From: Oscillospiraceae bacterium
GTDB lineage: Bacteria > Bacillota_A > Clostridia > Oscillospirales > Ruminococcaceae
Direction: 5' to 3'
Assembly: GCA_017829075.1 (NCBI GenBank)
Contig: JAGAJA010000066.1
Location: 1-20,866 of the forward strand
Length of the DNA stretch: 20,866 bases
The notes below the pieces were generated by a model. That model had not been told where the DNA came from. It saw only the letters and a program-made list of their open reading frames with translations, and ran no database searches. The translations under genes and the position numbers were made by a program. Each line of letters opens with the position of its first letter. Within the stretch, counting starts at the first letter, position 1. This document shows positions 5,889 through 14,030 of this stretch, piece after piece.

Positions 5889-7083
5889 GCCGCCGGTAGT
5901 CACCGTTTCGCAGGTGAACCGGGTGGTCGGTATGCTCATAAAGGGCGACAAGCGGCTTGCAAGCGTCGCAGTCCGTGGTGAGATCTCAAATTTCACCCGG
6001 CACTACAAGACCGGGCATCTCTATTTCACACTCAAGGACGAGCAGACGCAGCTTAAAGCGGTGATGTTCGCCGGAAATGCGGCTCGGCTTGAGTTCGACC
6101 CGGAGGACGGGGACAAGGTCGTGTGCTATGGCGCGATAACCGTCTATGAGCCGTCCGGAGTGTACCAGATCAACTGCTCAGACATGGAGCCTGACGGCGC
6201 CGGAGAGCAGGCAAAGGCTCTTGAGGAGCTGCGCAGACGTCTGGCGGCGCAGGGGCTGTTCAATCAGAAACGCCCTCTGCCGAGAATGCCGGAGCGGGTC
6301 GCAGTGGTTACTTCCGCCGGAGGCGCGGCTTTGCAGGACGTTATCAACATAATCTCCCGGCGCTGTCCGGTGGTGAAGCTTATCGTAATTCCGGCGCAGG
6401 TTCAGGGAACAGGCGCTGCGGAGTCAGTCGCGGCTGCGATAAACCGGGCGCAGGAAACCGGCGCGGACGTGCTTATCTTCGGGCGGGGCGGTGGTTCTGC
6501 CGAGGATCTGAGCGCGTTCAATTCAGAGATCGTGGCGAGGGCAGTCTATTCCAGCAGAATTCCCACGATATCAGCGGTAGGACACGAAACGGATTTCAGC
6601 ATTGCGGATCTTGTCGCAGACATGAGAGCGCCTACGCCGTCTGCGGCGGCGGAGCTTGCGGTTCCGGAGATGAGTGTGTTTTCTTCGGCGATCGAGGGAA
6701 CTATGGAGCGTATCCGTTTGGATATGCTGCGCAGGCTGTCGGAATGCAGCCGGTCGCTTAACTCGCGAATGGAGCTTATTTCCGCTCTTTCGCCGAAAAG
6801 CAGGCTGAATACCGCAGAGCAAAGGCTTGACGAACTATCGGCGCGGATACGCACCGGAATGCACACAAGGCTTGATCGGGCAGAGCGCTCTGTTGTCGCA
6901 AGCGCGGAGGTTATTTCTGCGCTCAATCCTCTCGGAGTGCTGGCGCGGGGATATTCGCTGACCAGCGGAGAGCATGGAATAATCACCAGCGCGGCGCAGC
7001 TTACTCCCGGCGAAAAGATCAGCATAAGGCTTGCCGAGGGCGCTGTTACGGCGCGGGTGGAGGAAATTATCCCAACAGAATAG
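5875..7083 (+). CDS. xseA: Exodeoxyribonuclease VII large subunit
   Basis: XseA is the catalytic subunit of exonuclease VII, which degrades single-stranded DNA from either end and works with several XseB copies. The 402-residue protein has an N-terminal OB-fold (about 8-105: VSQVNRVVGMLI, VRGEISNF, GHLYFTLKD) and then the catalytic domain with RVAVVTSAGGAALQD, GRGGGSAEDL (203-212) and GHETDFSIADLVAD (236-249). The helical C-terminus ends with the conserved LARGYSL segment. GGAGAT just upstream supports ATG 5875, which overlaps nusB by 14 bp. xseB starts 10 bp after the stop, the normal pairing. Confidence 0.97.
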   Translation: MTGTKPPVVTVSQVNRVVGMLIKGDKRLASVAVRGEISNFTRHYKTGHLYFTLKDEQTQLKAVMFAGNAARLEFDPEDGDKVVCYGAITVYEPSGVYQINCSDMEPDGAGEQAKALEELRRRLAAQGLFNQKRPLPRMPERVAVVTSAGGAALQDVINIISRRCPVVKLIVIPAQVQGTGAAESVAAAINRAQETGADVLIFGRGGGSAEDLSAFNSEIVARAVYSSRIPTISAVGHETDFSIADLVADMRAPTPSAAAELAVPEMSVFSSAIEGTMERIRLDMLRRLSECSRSLNSRMELISALSPKSRLNTAEQRLDELSARIRTGMHTRLDRAERSVVASAEVISALNPLGVLARGYSLTSGEHGIITSAAQLTPGEKISIRLAEGAVTARVEEIIPTE

Positions 7084-7093
7084 AGGTAATAAA

Positions 7094-7273
7094 ATGGAAT
7101 TTGAAAAGGCGATGAGCAGGCTTGCGGAGATCTCCGAGCAGATGAGCGGCGGGGATATTTCGCTGGAGGAGTCCATGAAGCTCTACGCTGAGGCTGCGCA
7201 GCTCACAAAGCAATGCAGGGAATATATTCAGAACGCACGGCTTCAGGTGGAAAAGCTGGAAGCTTCGGAATAA
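7094..7273 (+). CDS. xseB: Exodeoxyribonuclease VII small subunit
   Basis: This 59-residue helical protein matches the short XseB family: FEKAMSRLAEISEQMSGGDI, then LEESMKLYAEAAQLTKQC and a short helical tail ending VEKLEASE. It binds the XseA C-terminal helices and is needed for activity. ATG 7094 is preceded by GAGG (7083-7086). Upstream in-frame codons lie inside xseA and do not fit the family start. Size and position directly after xseA leave little doubt. Confidence 0.95.
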   Translation: MEFEKAMSRLAEISEQMSGGDISLEESMKLYAEAAQLTKQCREYIQNARLQVEKLEASE

Positions 7274-7277
7274 ATTC

Positions 7278-7282
7278 GGAGG
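7278..7282 (+). promoter_or_regulatory. Ribosome binding site that decides the ispA start
   Basis: GGAGG at 7278-7282 is followed by three possible in-frame starts, TTG 7284, GTG 7287 and TTG 7290. Their spacings are 1, 4 and 7 bases. TTG 7290 has the best spacing; GTG 7287 is the alternative. Confidence 0.55.
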
Positions 7283-7289
7283 TTTGGTG

Positions 7290-8186
7290 TTGGATAAGGA
7301 AAGTGTAAAGGAGCAGCTCCGGGACTATGCGGAAATGACGGAGCGTGCGCTGGATAGCCTGCTTCCGGAGAGAGTGTGCCTGCAAAAGAATGTAATTCTT
7401 GCGGCGCGGCACAGCCTTACCGCCGGAGGAAAACGGCTGCGTCCGGCGCTTGTCATGGAGTTCTGCCGGGTGTGCGGGGGAGAGCCGGAAACGGCGCTTC
7501 CAGTAGCCTGTGCCATCGAGATGATGCACACATTTTCGCTGATACATGACGATCTGCCCTGCATGGACAACGACGATATGCGCCGGGGCAAGCCGAGCTG
7601 CCACAAGGCTTTCGGCGAGGCTAACGCGCTGCTTGCGGGTGACGCGCTGGCAATACTTCCGGCTGAGATAATCGCAAAGGCAGGGATAAAGGGGACTATT
7701 TCCCAGAACGCCGCGCTGAAAATTATTTCGCTGCTTGGAGAGCAGGCGGGGATCTACGGCATGATCGGCGGTCAGGTCATTGACACGGAAAACGAGGGAA
7801 AGCAGCTCCCGGAGAACGTAATTCTGGAGATGTACCGCATGAAGACCGGCGCTCTGCTGGAATTCTGCTGCCGCGCGGGAGTAATCGCGGCGGGCGGCGG
7901 CGCGGAGCTTCAGCTTGCTGCCGGGACTTACGCGAAAAAGCTGGGACTTGCGTTCCAGATAATCGACGATATTCTTGATATAACCGCCGATGAAAAGCTG
8001 TTGGGCAAGCCGGTCGGAAGCGACAGGGAGAGCGGAAAATATACCTATGCGGCGGTAGTGGGTCTGGAAAAGGCGCGGAATGAAGCCGCAAGGCTCACTG
8101 ACGAGGCGGTGCAGGCGCTGTCCGTATTTGAGGACAGGGAGTTCCTTGAGGGACTTACACGGCTGCTGCTTGAACGTAACTATTGA
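7290..8186 (+). CDS. ispA: Farnesyl/geranylgeranyl diphosphate synthase (polyprenyl synthetase family)
   Basis: This enzyme condenses isopentenyl diphosphate with allylic diphosphates to make farnesyl (C15) or a similar diphosphate, the precursor of undecaprenyl carriers and quinone tails. From TTG 7290 the protein is 298 residues. It has GKRLRP (47-52), the first Asp-rich motif DDLPCMDNDD (87-96) and the second IIDDILD (224-230), plus MYRMKTGALL at 181-190 for the substrate lysine/threonine. The sequence before the first Asp motif, MMHTFSLIHDD, has no bulky change that would clearly give longer chains, so farnesyl diphosphate is most likely. It sits 16 bp after xseB, with dxs one gene downstream, the standard clostridial and Bacillus arrangement. 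The exact start is uncertain by one or two codons. Confidence 0.93.
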   Translation: MDKESVKEQLRDYAEMTERALDSLLPERVCLQKNVILAARHSLTAGGKRLRPALVMEFCRVCGGEPETALPVACAIEMMHTFSLIHDDLPCMDNDDMRRGKPSCHKAFGEANALLAGDALAILPAEIIAKAGIKGTISQNAALKIISLLGEQAGIYGMIGGQVIDTENEGKQLPENVILEMYRMKTGALLEFCCRAGVIAAGGGAELQLAAGTYAKKLGLAFQIIDDILDITADEKLLGKPVGSDRESGKYTYAAVVGLEKARNEAARLTDEAVQALSVFEDREFLEGLTRLLLERNY

Positions 8187-8208
8187 TTGCCCGGAGGAAG
8201 TTTGATAA

Positions 8209-8703
8209 ATGAACATATTTATGGCAAATCCGACGATCTCTGTCGGTCTGATATCGTTTATTTCCGCGCAGATAATAAAAACTGTGCTGTACGCGATAAA
8301 GGAAAAGACCTTTAATCCGGAGCGCATAACCGGAGCGGGAGGTATGCCGTCCTCTCATTCTGCTCTGGTCGTGTCGGTCGCGCTGTATCTCCTGCGGTAT
8401 GAGGGGTATTCAAGCACCACATTTGCGTTGTCGATCATGATGCTTGGAATAGTTATCTATGACGCGCTCAGTGTGCGCTACAACGCAGGACTGCACGGCA
8501 AGGAGCTGAACAGGCTGCGCAAGGTCATTGACGAAATGGACGACGAGATATCAAAGCTAGGCGGCGAGATACAGGACGAGGAGCTTGAAGAAATGGCAGA
8601 TCGCAAGGAATTCAAGGAATTCCTCGGACACAAGCCGATTGAGGTGCTTGCCGGAGCGCTTCTCGGAATAATCATCGCAATGGTGTTCCCGCTTCCGGCA
8701 TAA
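8209..8703 (+). CDS. Divergent PAP2 family membrane protein (DUF212, YuiD-like)
   Basis: The 164-residue membrane protein belongs to the divergent PAP2 (acid phosphatase/vanadium haloperoxidase-related) family. It shows GAGGMPSSHSA (42-52), YDALSVRYNAGLH (84-96) and LGHKPIEVLAGALLGI (139-154), with hydrophobic helices around 10-30, 52-66, 71-86 and 144-162. The stretch 109-137 is strongly charged, rich in Glu, Asp and Lys, and probably lies in the cytoplasm. Biochemical function is not established; a lipid or prenyl phosphate substrate is plausible from the fold and from its place between ispA and dxs, but that is inference. GGAGG at 8193-8197 supports ATG 8209. Confidence 0.88.
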   Translation: MNIFMANPTISVGLISFISAQIIKTVLYAIKEKTFNPERITGAGGMPSSHSALVVSVALYLLRYEGYSSTTFALSIMMLGIVIYDALSVRYNAGLHGKELNRLRKVIDEMDDEISKLGGEIQDEELEEMADRKEFKEFLGHKPIEVLAGALLGIIIAMVFPLPA

Positions 8704-8736
8704 AATCTTCTGCCGGATTACGGCACGGAGGAGAAA

Positions 8737-10584
8737 ATGATCTTAAACGATGAAATAAATCATGATAGAATTTCCAGCATGACAATGACGGAGTTAAAGG
8801 AGCTTTGCCGTGAGCTGCGGCGCTGTATCCTGAGCACTGTTTCCGAAACCGGAGGACATCTGTCCTCAAATCTGGGAACGGTGGAGCTGACTGCGGCTCT
8901 GCATTATGTTTTTGATGTGAAAACGGACAGGATAATCTGGGACGTGGGACATCAGGCTTATGCCCATAAGCTGCTGACCGGGCGGTATTCGCAGTTCGGC
9001 ACGCTTCGCAGTCTGGGCGGAATTTCCGGGTTCAGCCGTCGGGGAGAATCTCCGGCGGACGCGTTTATTTCCGGGCATAGCAGCACATCTATCTCCGCGG
9101 CATTCGGAATTGCCTCCGCCATGAGATTACAGGGAAAGCGCGGCAGCGTCGCGGCGGTGATAGGCGATGGTGCGCTCACCGGAGGAATGGCTTACGAGGG
9201 ACTTAACAACGCCGGAAAGAGCCTTGCGCCGCTGGTGGTTATCTTAAACGACAATGCCATGTCCATTTCCAAAAGCACCGGAGCGCTGGCGAGATATCTG
9301 GCGCATATTCGTTCCACAAGGAAGTATTATTGCGCAAAGGAGCACGTCAAATCAGTGTTGTCCGCTGTGCCGGTAGTGGGCGAAAAGCTTGAGCGCACGA
9401 TTCGCACCGCAAAGAACCTGATAAAGGACGCGATCTATGACAGCAGCAATATGTTCGAGAACTTCGGATTTCAGTATATCGGTCCGGTGAACGGTCATGA
9501 TCTTGAGGATCTGATAGAGGCGCTGTCGGTGGCAAAAATAATGCGCAGACCCTGCGTTGTTCATGTGTTTACCACCAAAGGCAAGGGCTGGAAGCCTGCC
9601 GAGGAAAACCCCGGCGAATATCACGCAGTCGCAAAAAGGGGCGCGGCAGCACCTGCTGAAACCTTTTCCGACGCATTCGGCAGAGAGCTTGAGCGGCTTG
9701 GCAAATCCGACAGCAGGATCTGCGGGATCACAGCCGCGATGAAATACGCGACAGGCATGAATTATTTCAAGAATGCCTGCGGCGAGCGTTTCTTTGACGT
9801 GGGAATTGCCGAACAGCACGCAGTTACCTTTGCCGCCGGGCTTGCGGTGGAGGGAATGCTCCCGGTTTTCGCGGTGTATTCCACCTTTTTGCAGCGGGGG
9901 TATGACCAGATAATTCACGACTGCGCGATAGAAAACACCCATGTTGTCTTTGCGATAGACCGCGCGGGATTTACCGGAGAGGACGGGGAAACTCATCAGG
10001 GAATATTTGACGCGGCGATGCTGTCCTCCGTTCCGAATACCACGGTTTACTCTCCGGCAAGCTGCGAGGAGCTTCGGCTGTGCCTGAGCGAAGCGTTGTA
10101 CAAGACCGACGGGGTTGCGGCGGTGCGTTATCCGAAGGGTGCGGAATTCGGCGCGGAGGTACTTCCCAAGACAGATCTTGATTACTCCGGCAAATGCGGA
10201 AAAACGCTGGCGGTGAGCTACGGCAGGCTTTCTGCGGAAATGACCGCCGCCGCCAGAGAGGCTTCTCAAAAGGGCGCTCCGGTGGACTGGCTGAGGCTGG
10301 TGAGGATCTCGCCATTGCCGCAGGAGGCTATTCAAAAGGCTTTGTGCTATGACCGGATCGTGTTCTTTGAAGAGGGAATAGTTCAGGGCGGAATTGCTGA
10401 GAGCTTTGCCGCAGCGCTGCTGGAAAGCGGATACTCCGGGGCTTACGAAATTGTCGGAGCGGATGGGAGATTTGTTCCGGCGGGAACGGTATCCCAGCAG
10501 CTCCAGTTGTTCGGACTGGACAGGGCTTCCATGACTGCGAAGCTTATCTCAGGAAGCGCGGACGGAGGAAACAATGCGCCTTGA
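8737..10584 (+). CDS. dxs: 1-deoxy-D-xylulose-5-phosphate synthase
   Basis: Dxs makes DXP from pyruvate and glyceraldehyde 3-phosphate using thiamine diphosphate, the entry step of the MEP isoprenoid route and a branch to thiamine and pyridoxal. The 615-residue protein has the expected transketolase-like order. The diphosphate-binding motif GDGALTGG (143-150) is closed by NDN (171-173). The pyrimidine domain carries catalytic Glu359 in GIAEQHAVTFAAG and DRAGFTGEDGETHQG (408-422), and a C-terminal transketolase domain follows. GGAGGAG before ATG 8737 is a strong ribosome site. The 3' end overlaps tlyA by 11 bp, so the two are probably coupled. With ispA nearby, it provides isoprenoid precursors for the cell-wall lipid carrier. 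Confidence 0.97.
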   Translation: MILNDEINHDRISSMTMTELKELCRELRRCILSTVSETGGHLSSNLGTVELTAALHYVFDVKTDRIIWDVGHQAYAHKLLTGRYSQFGTLRSLGGISGFSRRGESPADAFISGHSSTSISAAFGIASAMRLQGKRGSVAAVIGDGALTGGMAYEGLNNAGKSLAPLVVILNDNAMSISKSTGALARYLAHIRSTRKYYCAKEHVKSVLSAVPVVGEKLERTIRTAKNLIKDAIYDSSNMFENFGFQYIGPVNGHDLEDLIEALSVAKIMRRPCVVHVFTTKGKGWKPAEENPGEYHAVAKRGAAAPAETFSDAFGRELERLGKSDSRICGITAAMKYATGMNYFKNACGERFFDVGIAEQHAVTFAAGLAVEGMLPVFAVYSTFLQRGYDQIIHDCAIENTHVVFAIDRAGFTGEDGETHQGIFDAAMLSSVPNTTVYSPASCEELRLCLSEALYKTDGVAAVRYPKGAEFGAEVLPKTDLDYSGKCGKTLAVSYGRLSAEMTAAAREASQKGAPVDWLRLVRISPLPQEAIQKALCYDRIVFFEEGIVQGGIAESFAAALLESGYSGAYEIVGADGRFVPAGTVSQQLQLFGLDRASMTAKLISGSADGGNNAP

Positions 10585-11287
10585 CGTTTATCTGACAGAA
10601 AAAAAGCTCTGCAAAAGCCGCACAGCGGCGCAGGCGCTGATAAAGTCCGGGGGAGTGTCCGTTTCCGGAAAGGTATGCTACAAGCCCTCGCAGGAGGTTT
10701 CTGACAGCGACAGCGTAGAAATCACCGGAGAACAGCTTCGCTATGTCGGCAGGGGCGGACTAAAGCTGGAAGCGGCGCTGGAGCGTTTTGCGCTGGACAT
10801 TACCGGAGCGGAGTGCATTGATATAGGCGCTTCCACTGGGGGATTTACCGATTGTATGATTCAGCATGGGGCGGCAAAGGTTTATGCTGTTGACGTTGGC
10901 ACGGATCAGCTTGCGGACAGCCTGCGCTGCGATCCGAGGGTGGTTTCTATGGAGCGGACTGATATCCGCACTGCGGAACTGCCCGAAGCGGATTTTATCG
11001 GCACTGATGTGTCGTTTATTTCGCTGAAACTGATACTTCCGCATATTCACCGGCTGCTGAAGCCCGGCGGAGCGGCTGTGGTTCTCATCAAGCCGCAGTT
11101 TGAAGCGGGTCGTGCAAATCTCAGCAAAAACGGGATAGTACGCGAGGAGCGCGTACGGCTGAAAATACGCGATGAGATCGCTGGATTTGCAGAGGGCTGC
11201 GGATTTACGGTGATCGGCACGGAGCAGTCCCCGATAACCGGCGGGGACGGAAATGTTGAATACCTGATGTGCCTCAGAAAGCGGTAG
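10574..11287 (+). CDS. tlyA: TlyA family rRNA 2'-O-methyltransferase
   Basis: TlyA-family enzymes methylate cytidine 2'-OH groups in rRNA; the family was long called hemolysin. The 237-residue protein has an N-terminal S4 RNA-binding domain (about 1-60: RLDVYLTEKKLCKSR, ALIKSGGVSVSG) and a FtsJ-like Rossmann domain with the SAM loop DIGASTGGFTDC (83-94). Likely catalytic residues are Lys64 in GGLKLE, Asp145 in GTDVSF and Lys173 in LIKPQFE. GGAGG in the dxs 3' end precedes ATG 10574, an 11-bp overlap. Its position between dxs and nadK/argR equals yqxC in Bacillus subtilis. Whether it targets 16S, 23S or both cannot be read from sequence. Confidence 0.94.
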   Translation: MRLDVYLTEKKLCKSRTAAQALIKSGGVSVSGKVCYKPSQEVSDSDSVEITGEQLRYVGRGGLKLEAALERFALDITGAECIDIGASTGGFTDCMIQHGAAKVYAVDVGTDQLADSLRCDPRVVSMERTDIRTAELPEADFIGTDVSFISLKLILPHIHRLLKPGGAAVVLIKPQFEAGRANLSKNGIVREERVRLKIRDEIAGFAEGCGFTVIGTEQSPITGGDGNVEYLMCLRKR

Positions 11288-11300
11288 ATCGGAGGAAATT

Positions 11301-12167
11301 ATGGACAAGAACGGTGAGAAAAAGGTAATAATCTCATATAACCGCCGGGACGAAAACTCCGTCCATATCGCGGAGGAAATATGCAAAGAGCTTCGCGCCG
11401 CCGGAATTACCCCCTATTCACTGAAATATGACGACGGCAGCGGCGGCGGACTTTGCGGCGCGGAATCCGCTGAGAGCGGCGTTGGCTGCGTCTGCATGAT
11501 AACCGTAGGCGGCGACGGCTCGATCATTTCCCACGGAAAACTGGCGGCGGTGTGGGGCATTCCGCTGCTCGGCGTAAATACAGGGCGGCTGGGCTTTATG
11601 GCTAACCTTGAGCCGTCCGAAATAAGCAGCATTCCAGAGATAATTCTTGGGGATTTCCGGGTGAGCCGCCGAATGATGATGTCGGTTGAGGTGAGCTACG
11701 CAAACGGACAAACCCTCACCCAGAACACTCTTAACGATGTCGTCGTGTCAAGGGACAGCAAGTCCAAGCTGCCGGAATTCTGCGTTTACTGCGGGGAAGC
11801 AGAGGTGTCAAGGCTTCGTGCTGACGGTGTGATTTTCAGCACTCCTACCGGATCGACTGCGTATTCCCTGTCGGCGGGCGGCCCTATCATCGACCCCTCC
11901 ATGCGCTGCATTGAATACACAGCGCTCTGCCCGCATTCACTGTTTTCCCGCCCGATGATATTCTCTGCGGAAAGCGAGGTCACGCTGCGGGTGAATTCCT
12001 ATCAGGACAGCCGGGTTACGATAAGCTTTGACGGCGACAGCGGCTATGCCTTTGACGAGGGAGATGTGCTGACAATGCGCATAGGGCAGCCGGATCTTAT
12101 GCTGATCGAAACCGGCGGGGGCTTTTTCGGTTCGGTGAACAGAAAGCTCATGCGCCCTCTGAAATAA
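11301..12167 (+). CDS. nadK: NAD kinase
   Basis: NadK phosphorylates NAD+ to NADP+ with ATP or polyphosphate, the only route to NADP. The 288-residue protein has GGDGS (70-74) with the catalytic Asp72, NTGRLGFM (93-100) and the NE/D region at NTLNDVVVS (142-150). The Gly-rich DGVIFSTPTGSTAYSLSAGGP (175-195) completes the family signature. GGAGG about 5 bases before ATG 11301 is a good ribosome site, and the gene follows tlyA by 13 bp. In clostridia nadK normally leads straight into argR and recN; here three other genes intervene. Confidence 0.96.
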   Translation: MDKNGEKKVIISYNRRDENSVHIAEEICKELRAAGITPYSLKYDDGSGGGLCGAESAESGVGCVCMITVGGDGSIISHGKLAAVWGIPLLGVNTGRLGFMANLEPSEISSIPEIILGDFRVSRRMMMSVEVSYANGQTLTQNTLNDVVVSRDSKSKLPEFCVYCGEAEVSRLRADGVIFSTPTGSTAYSLSAGGPIIDPSMRCIEYTALCPHSLFSRPMIFSAESEVTLRVNSYQDSRVTISFDGDSGYAFDEGDVLTMRIGQPDLMLIETGGGFFGSVNRKLMRPLK

Positions 12168-12170
12168 CCT

Positions 12171-13001
12171 ATGTACGACCTGAGTGACCACTTTCGACCT
12201 GCGACCGCTCACCCCTTTGAGAAATCCCTGCAATACAGCGAGCTTCCGCCCTGCGCGGCGCTTAAGCCCTATATCCGCTGCTTCTGGGGGACATTTCTTC
12301 CGGTCAGCAGCCCACAGCCGCAGGAAAGCAGTCTTGTAATTCCGGACGGCTGCATGGATATTATTTTCAGGGTTGATCTGTCAAAGGGAAGTGTTTCCGC
12401 GTACTTCTGCGGACTTGACGAGAACGGCTGGGAGGGCGGCAGTTCTGTTGATCAGAACAGGCTTTCCATGACTTTCAGCGTAAGATTTTACCTGTGGTCG
12501 GCAGCGGCGTTTGCCGAGGATACTCTTCTCAACAGCGTAAATACTGCGTTTCCGGCGGAGCGCCTGTTTCAGGGCTTTGTCCGGGAGATGTCGGAGTTCC
12601 TTCTGCGCGGACTTACGCTGCGTCAGAACGCGGAATTTGCGGAAAAACTGCTGATGAAGCGGCTTTTACGTCAGCCGGACGAAAATCTGATGAACGCGTT
12701 GGAATACATAATAAGCAGGAATGGCAGGGTTTCCTCCGCAGACCTTTCAATGCACACCGGCTGCACCGCGAAACGGCTTCAGCGGCTGTTCTGCGGCAGT
12801 ATCGGGGCTTCTCCGAAATCGGTGATGTCTGTGATACGCTACCAGCTCATGTGGCAGGAAATGCTGATCTTGCCGCGGTTTTCAGTGCTTGACGCAGTGG
12901 AGAAGTACGGATATTACGACCAGCCGCACCTGCTGCACGATTTCAAGCGGCGGCATCTGATGACTCCGCAGGAGGCGCTTGCTTTGGCGCGCAGCATCTG
13001 A
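12171..13001 (+). CDS. AraC-family transcriptional regulator
   Basis: The 276-residue protein has an N-terminal part with LPPCAALKPYIRCFWG (25-40) and VIPDGCMDIIF (56-66), typical of AraC regulators with the DUF6597-type sensor region. A C-terminal AraC/XylS DNA-binding domain follows, with two helix-turn-helix segments near 187-206 and 238-262; the second contains YYDQPHLLHDFKRR and ends MTPQEAL. The ligand is unknown. It begins 3 bp after the nadK stop without a visible Shine-Dalgarno, so it may depend on translation from nadK. It is the first of three genes placed between nadK and argR and may control them; no divergent target is present. Confidence 0.87.
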   Translation: MYDLSDHFRPATAHPFEKSLQYSELPPCAALKPYIRCFWGTFLPVSSPQPQESSLVIPDGCMDIIFRVDLSKGSVSAYFCGLDENGWEGGSSVDQNRLSMTFSVRFYLWSAAAFAEDTLLNSVNTAFPAERLFQGFVREMSEFLLRGLTLRQNAEFAEKLLMKRLLRQPDENLMNALEYIISRNGRVSSADLSMHTGCTAKRLQRLFCGSIGASPKSVMSVIRYQLMWQEMLILPRFSVLDAVEKYGYYDQPHLLHDFKRRHLMTPQEALALARSI

Positions 13002-13007
13002 CCGATT

Positions 13008-13036
13008 TTTACAATACAAATCCGGAAAAATATGTT
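13008..13036 (+). promoter_or_regulatory. Possible promoter for the toroid-AlkZ-related-argR-recN segment
   Basis: TTTACA (13008-13013) and TATGTT (13031-13036) are 17 bp apart in an AT-rich 85-bp gap after the AraC gene. An alternative TATGAT lies at 13036-13041 but with a 22-bp spacer. No hairpin terminator is seen in the gap, so readthrough from nadK is also possible. Match quality is moderate. Confidence 0.4.
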
Positions 13037-13086
13037 ATGATCCTCTTGGCGCATTATACGCAAAAAAATAACGGAGGAGTATTACT

Positions 13087-14028
13087 ATGAACATCAGAGA
13101 AACAAAGGAATTTCAGCTTGCAGAGGGCTTTATTATGCGGAATTCCCGCCCGCTGGATATGGAAATGTGGAGGTATTTGTTCCACGGCGGCAGCAATGAG
13201 GACGTGCTTGAAGCGCTGGCGGCATTTCAAAATCCGGACGGAGGCTTCGGCTGGGGGCTGGAGTGCGACAGCATGAATCCGAATTCATCGCCGATTCAGA
13301 CCCTCACCGCCTGCGGCGCACTGAAAGAGATCGGATTTTCGGACGGAGATCACCCGATAATTCAGGGTATTCTGCGGTATCTTGACAGTGGCGCGGACTT
13401 TGACGAGAATTCCGGGCAGTGGCTGACGGTGGTTCCAAGCAACAACGACTATCCCCATGCGATCTGGTGGAGCTTCGACCCGAACAGAAAGCCGGAGGAG
13501 AACCCTCTGCCCTATAATCCAACGGCGGGGCTTGCGGGCTTTGCGCTGCGGTTTGCGGACAAGAACAGTTCACTTTACCGCAAGGCTGAAAGGATCGCGC
13601 AGAATGCAATTGCATTCATCACCAGCGGTAATTTCCCGCCGGAAACCCATGTTACCGGCAGCTTCGCAATGCTGTATGATTATCTTATGGAGGCAGAAGC
13701 GGAGCAGTTCAATACGGACAAGCTGAGGGAAACGCTGCTGAGCCGCGCAGAAGCCGAGATCTGCCGGGATCCCAGCCGCTGGGCAACGGAATACGTTCCG
13801 AAGCCCTCAAACTACATACAGAACCGCAGCAGCCTGTTTTATCCGGGTAACGAAGCCCTCTGCGCGGAGGAATGCGATTTAATCCGCCGCACTCAGCAGC
13901 CGGACGGTTCCTTCCCGGTGACATGGGAATGGTATACAGACTACAAGGAATTCGCGCTGGCGGCGAACTGGTGGAAATCCCGGTTCATTATCACGAATAT
14001 GCGGTTTCTTGCGGAATTTGGAGAGTGA
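13087..14028 (+). CDS. Prenyltransferase/terpenoid-cyclase-like alpha/alpha-toroid protein of unknown function
   Basis: The 313-residue protein carries QW-type repeats of the squalene cyclase/protein prenyltransferase toroid: LAAFQNPDGGFGWGLE (44-59) and QQPDGSFPVTWEW (270-282), with weaker helices between, such as NPTAGLAGFALR (144-155). I see no class II cyclase DxDD acid motif and no prenyltransferase zinc site, so neither activity should be assumed. No signal peptide is visible. GGAGGAG (13073-13079) supports ATG 13087. The AlkZ-related gene starts 2 bp after its stop. The role is unknown; related genes are usually annotated as hypothetical or prenyltransferase-repeat proteins. Confidence 0.72.
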   Translation: MNIRETKEFQLAEGFIMRNSRPLDMEMWRYLFHGGSNEDVLEALAAFQNPDGGFGWGLECDSMNPNSSPIQTLTACGALKEIGFSDGDHPIIQGILRYLDSGADFDENSGQWLTVVPSNNDYPHAIWWSFDPNRKPEENPLPYNPTAGLAGFALRFADKNSSLYRKAERIAQNAIAFITSGNFPPETHVTGSFAMLYDYLMEAEAEQFNTDKLRETLLSRAEAEICRDPSRWATEYVPKPSNYIQNRSSLFYPGNEALCAEECDLIRRTQQPDGSFPVTWEWYTDYKEFALAANWWKSRFIITNMRFLAEFGE

Positions 14029-14030
14029 AA

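Noticed and set aside
7203..8327. Long minus-strand frame opposite ispA
   Set aside because: It is antisense to an enzyme with both Asp-rich motifs intact and shows no domain of its own.
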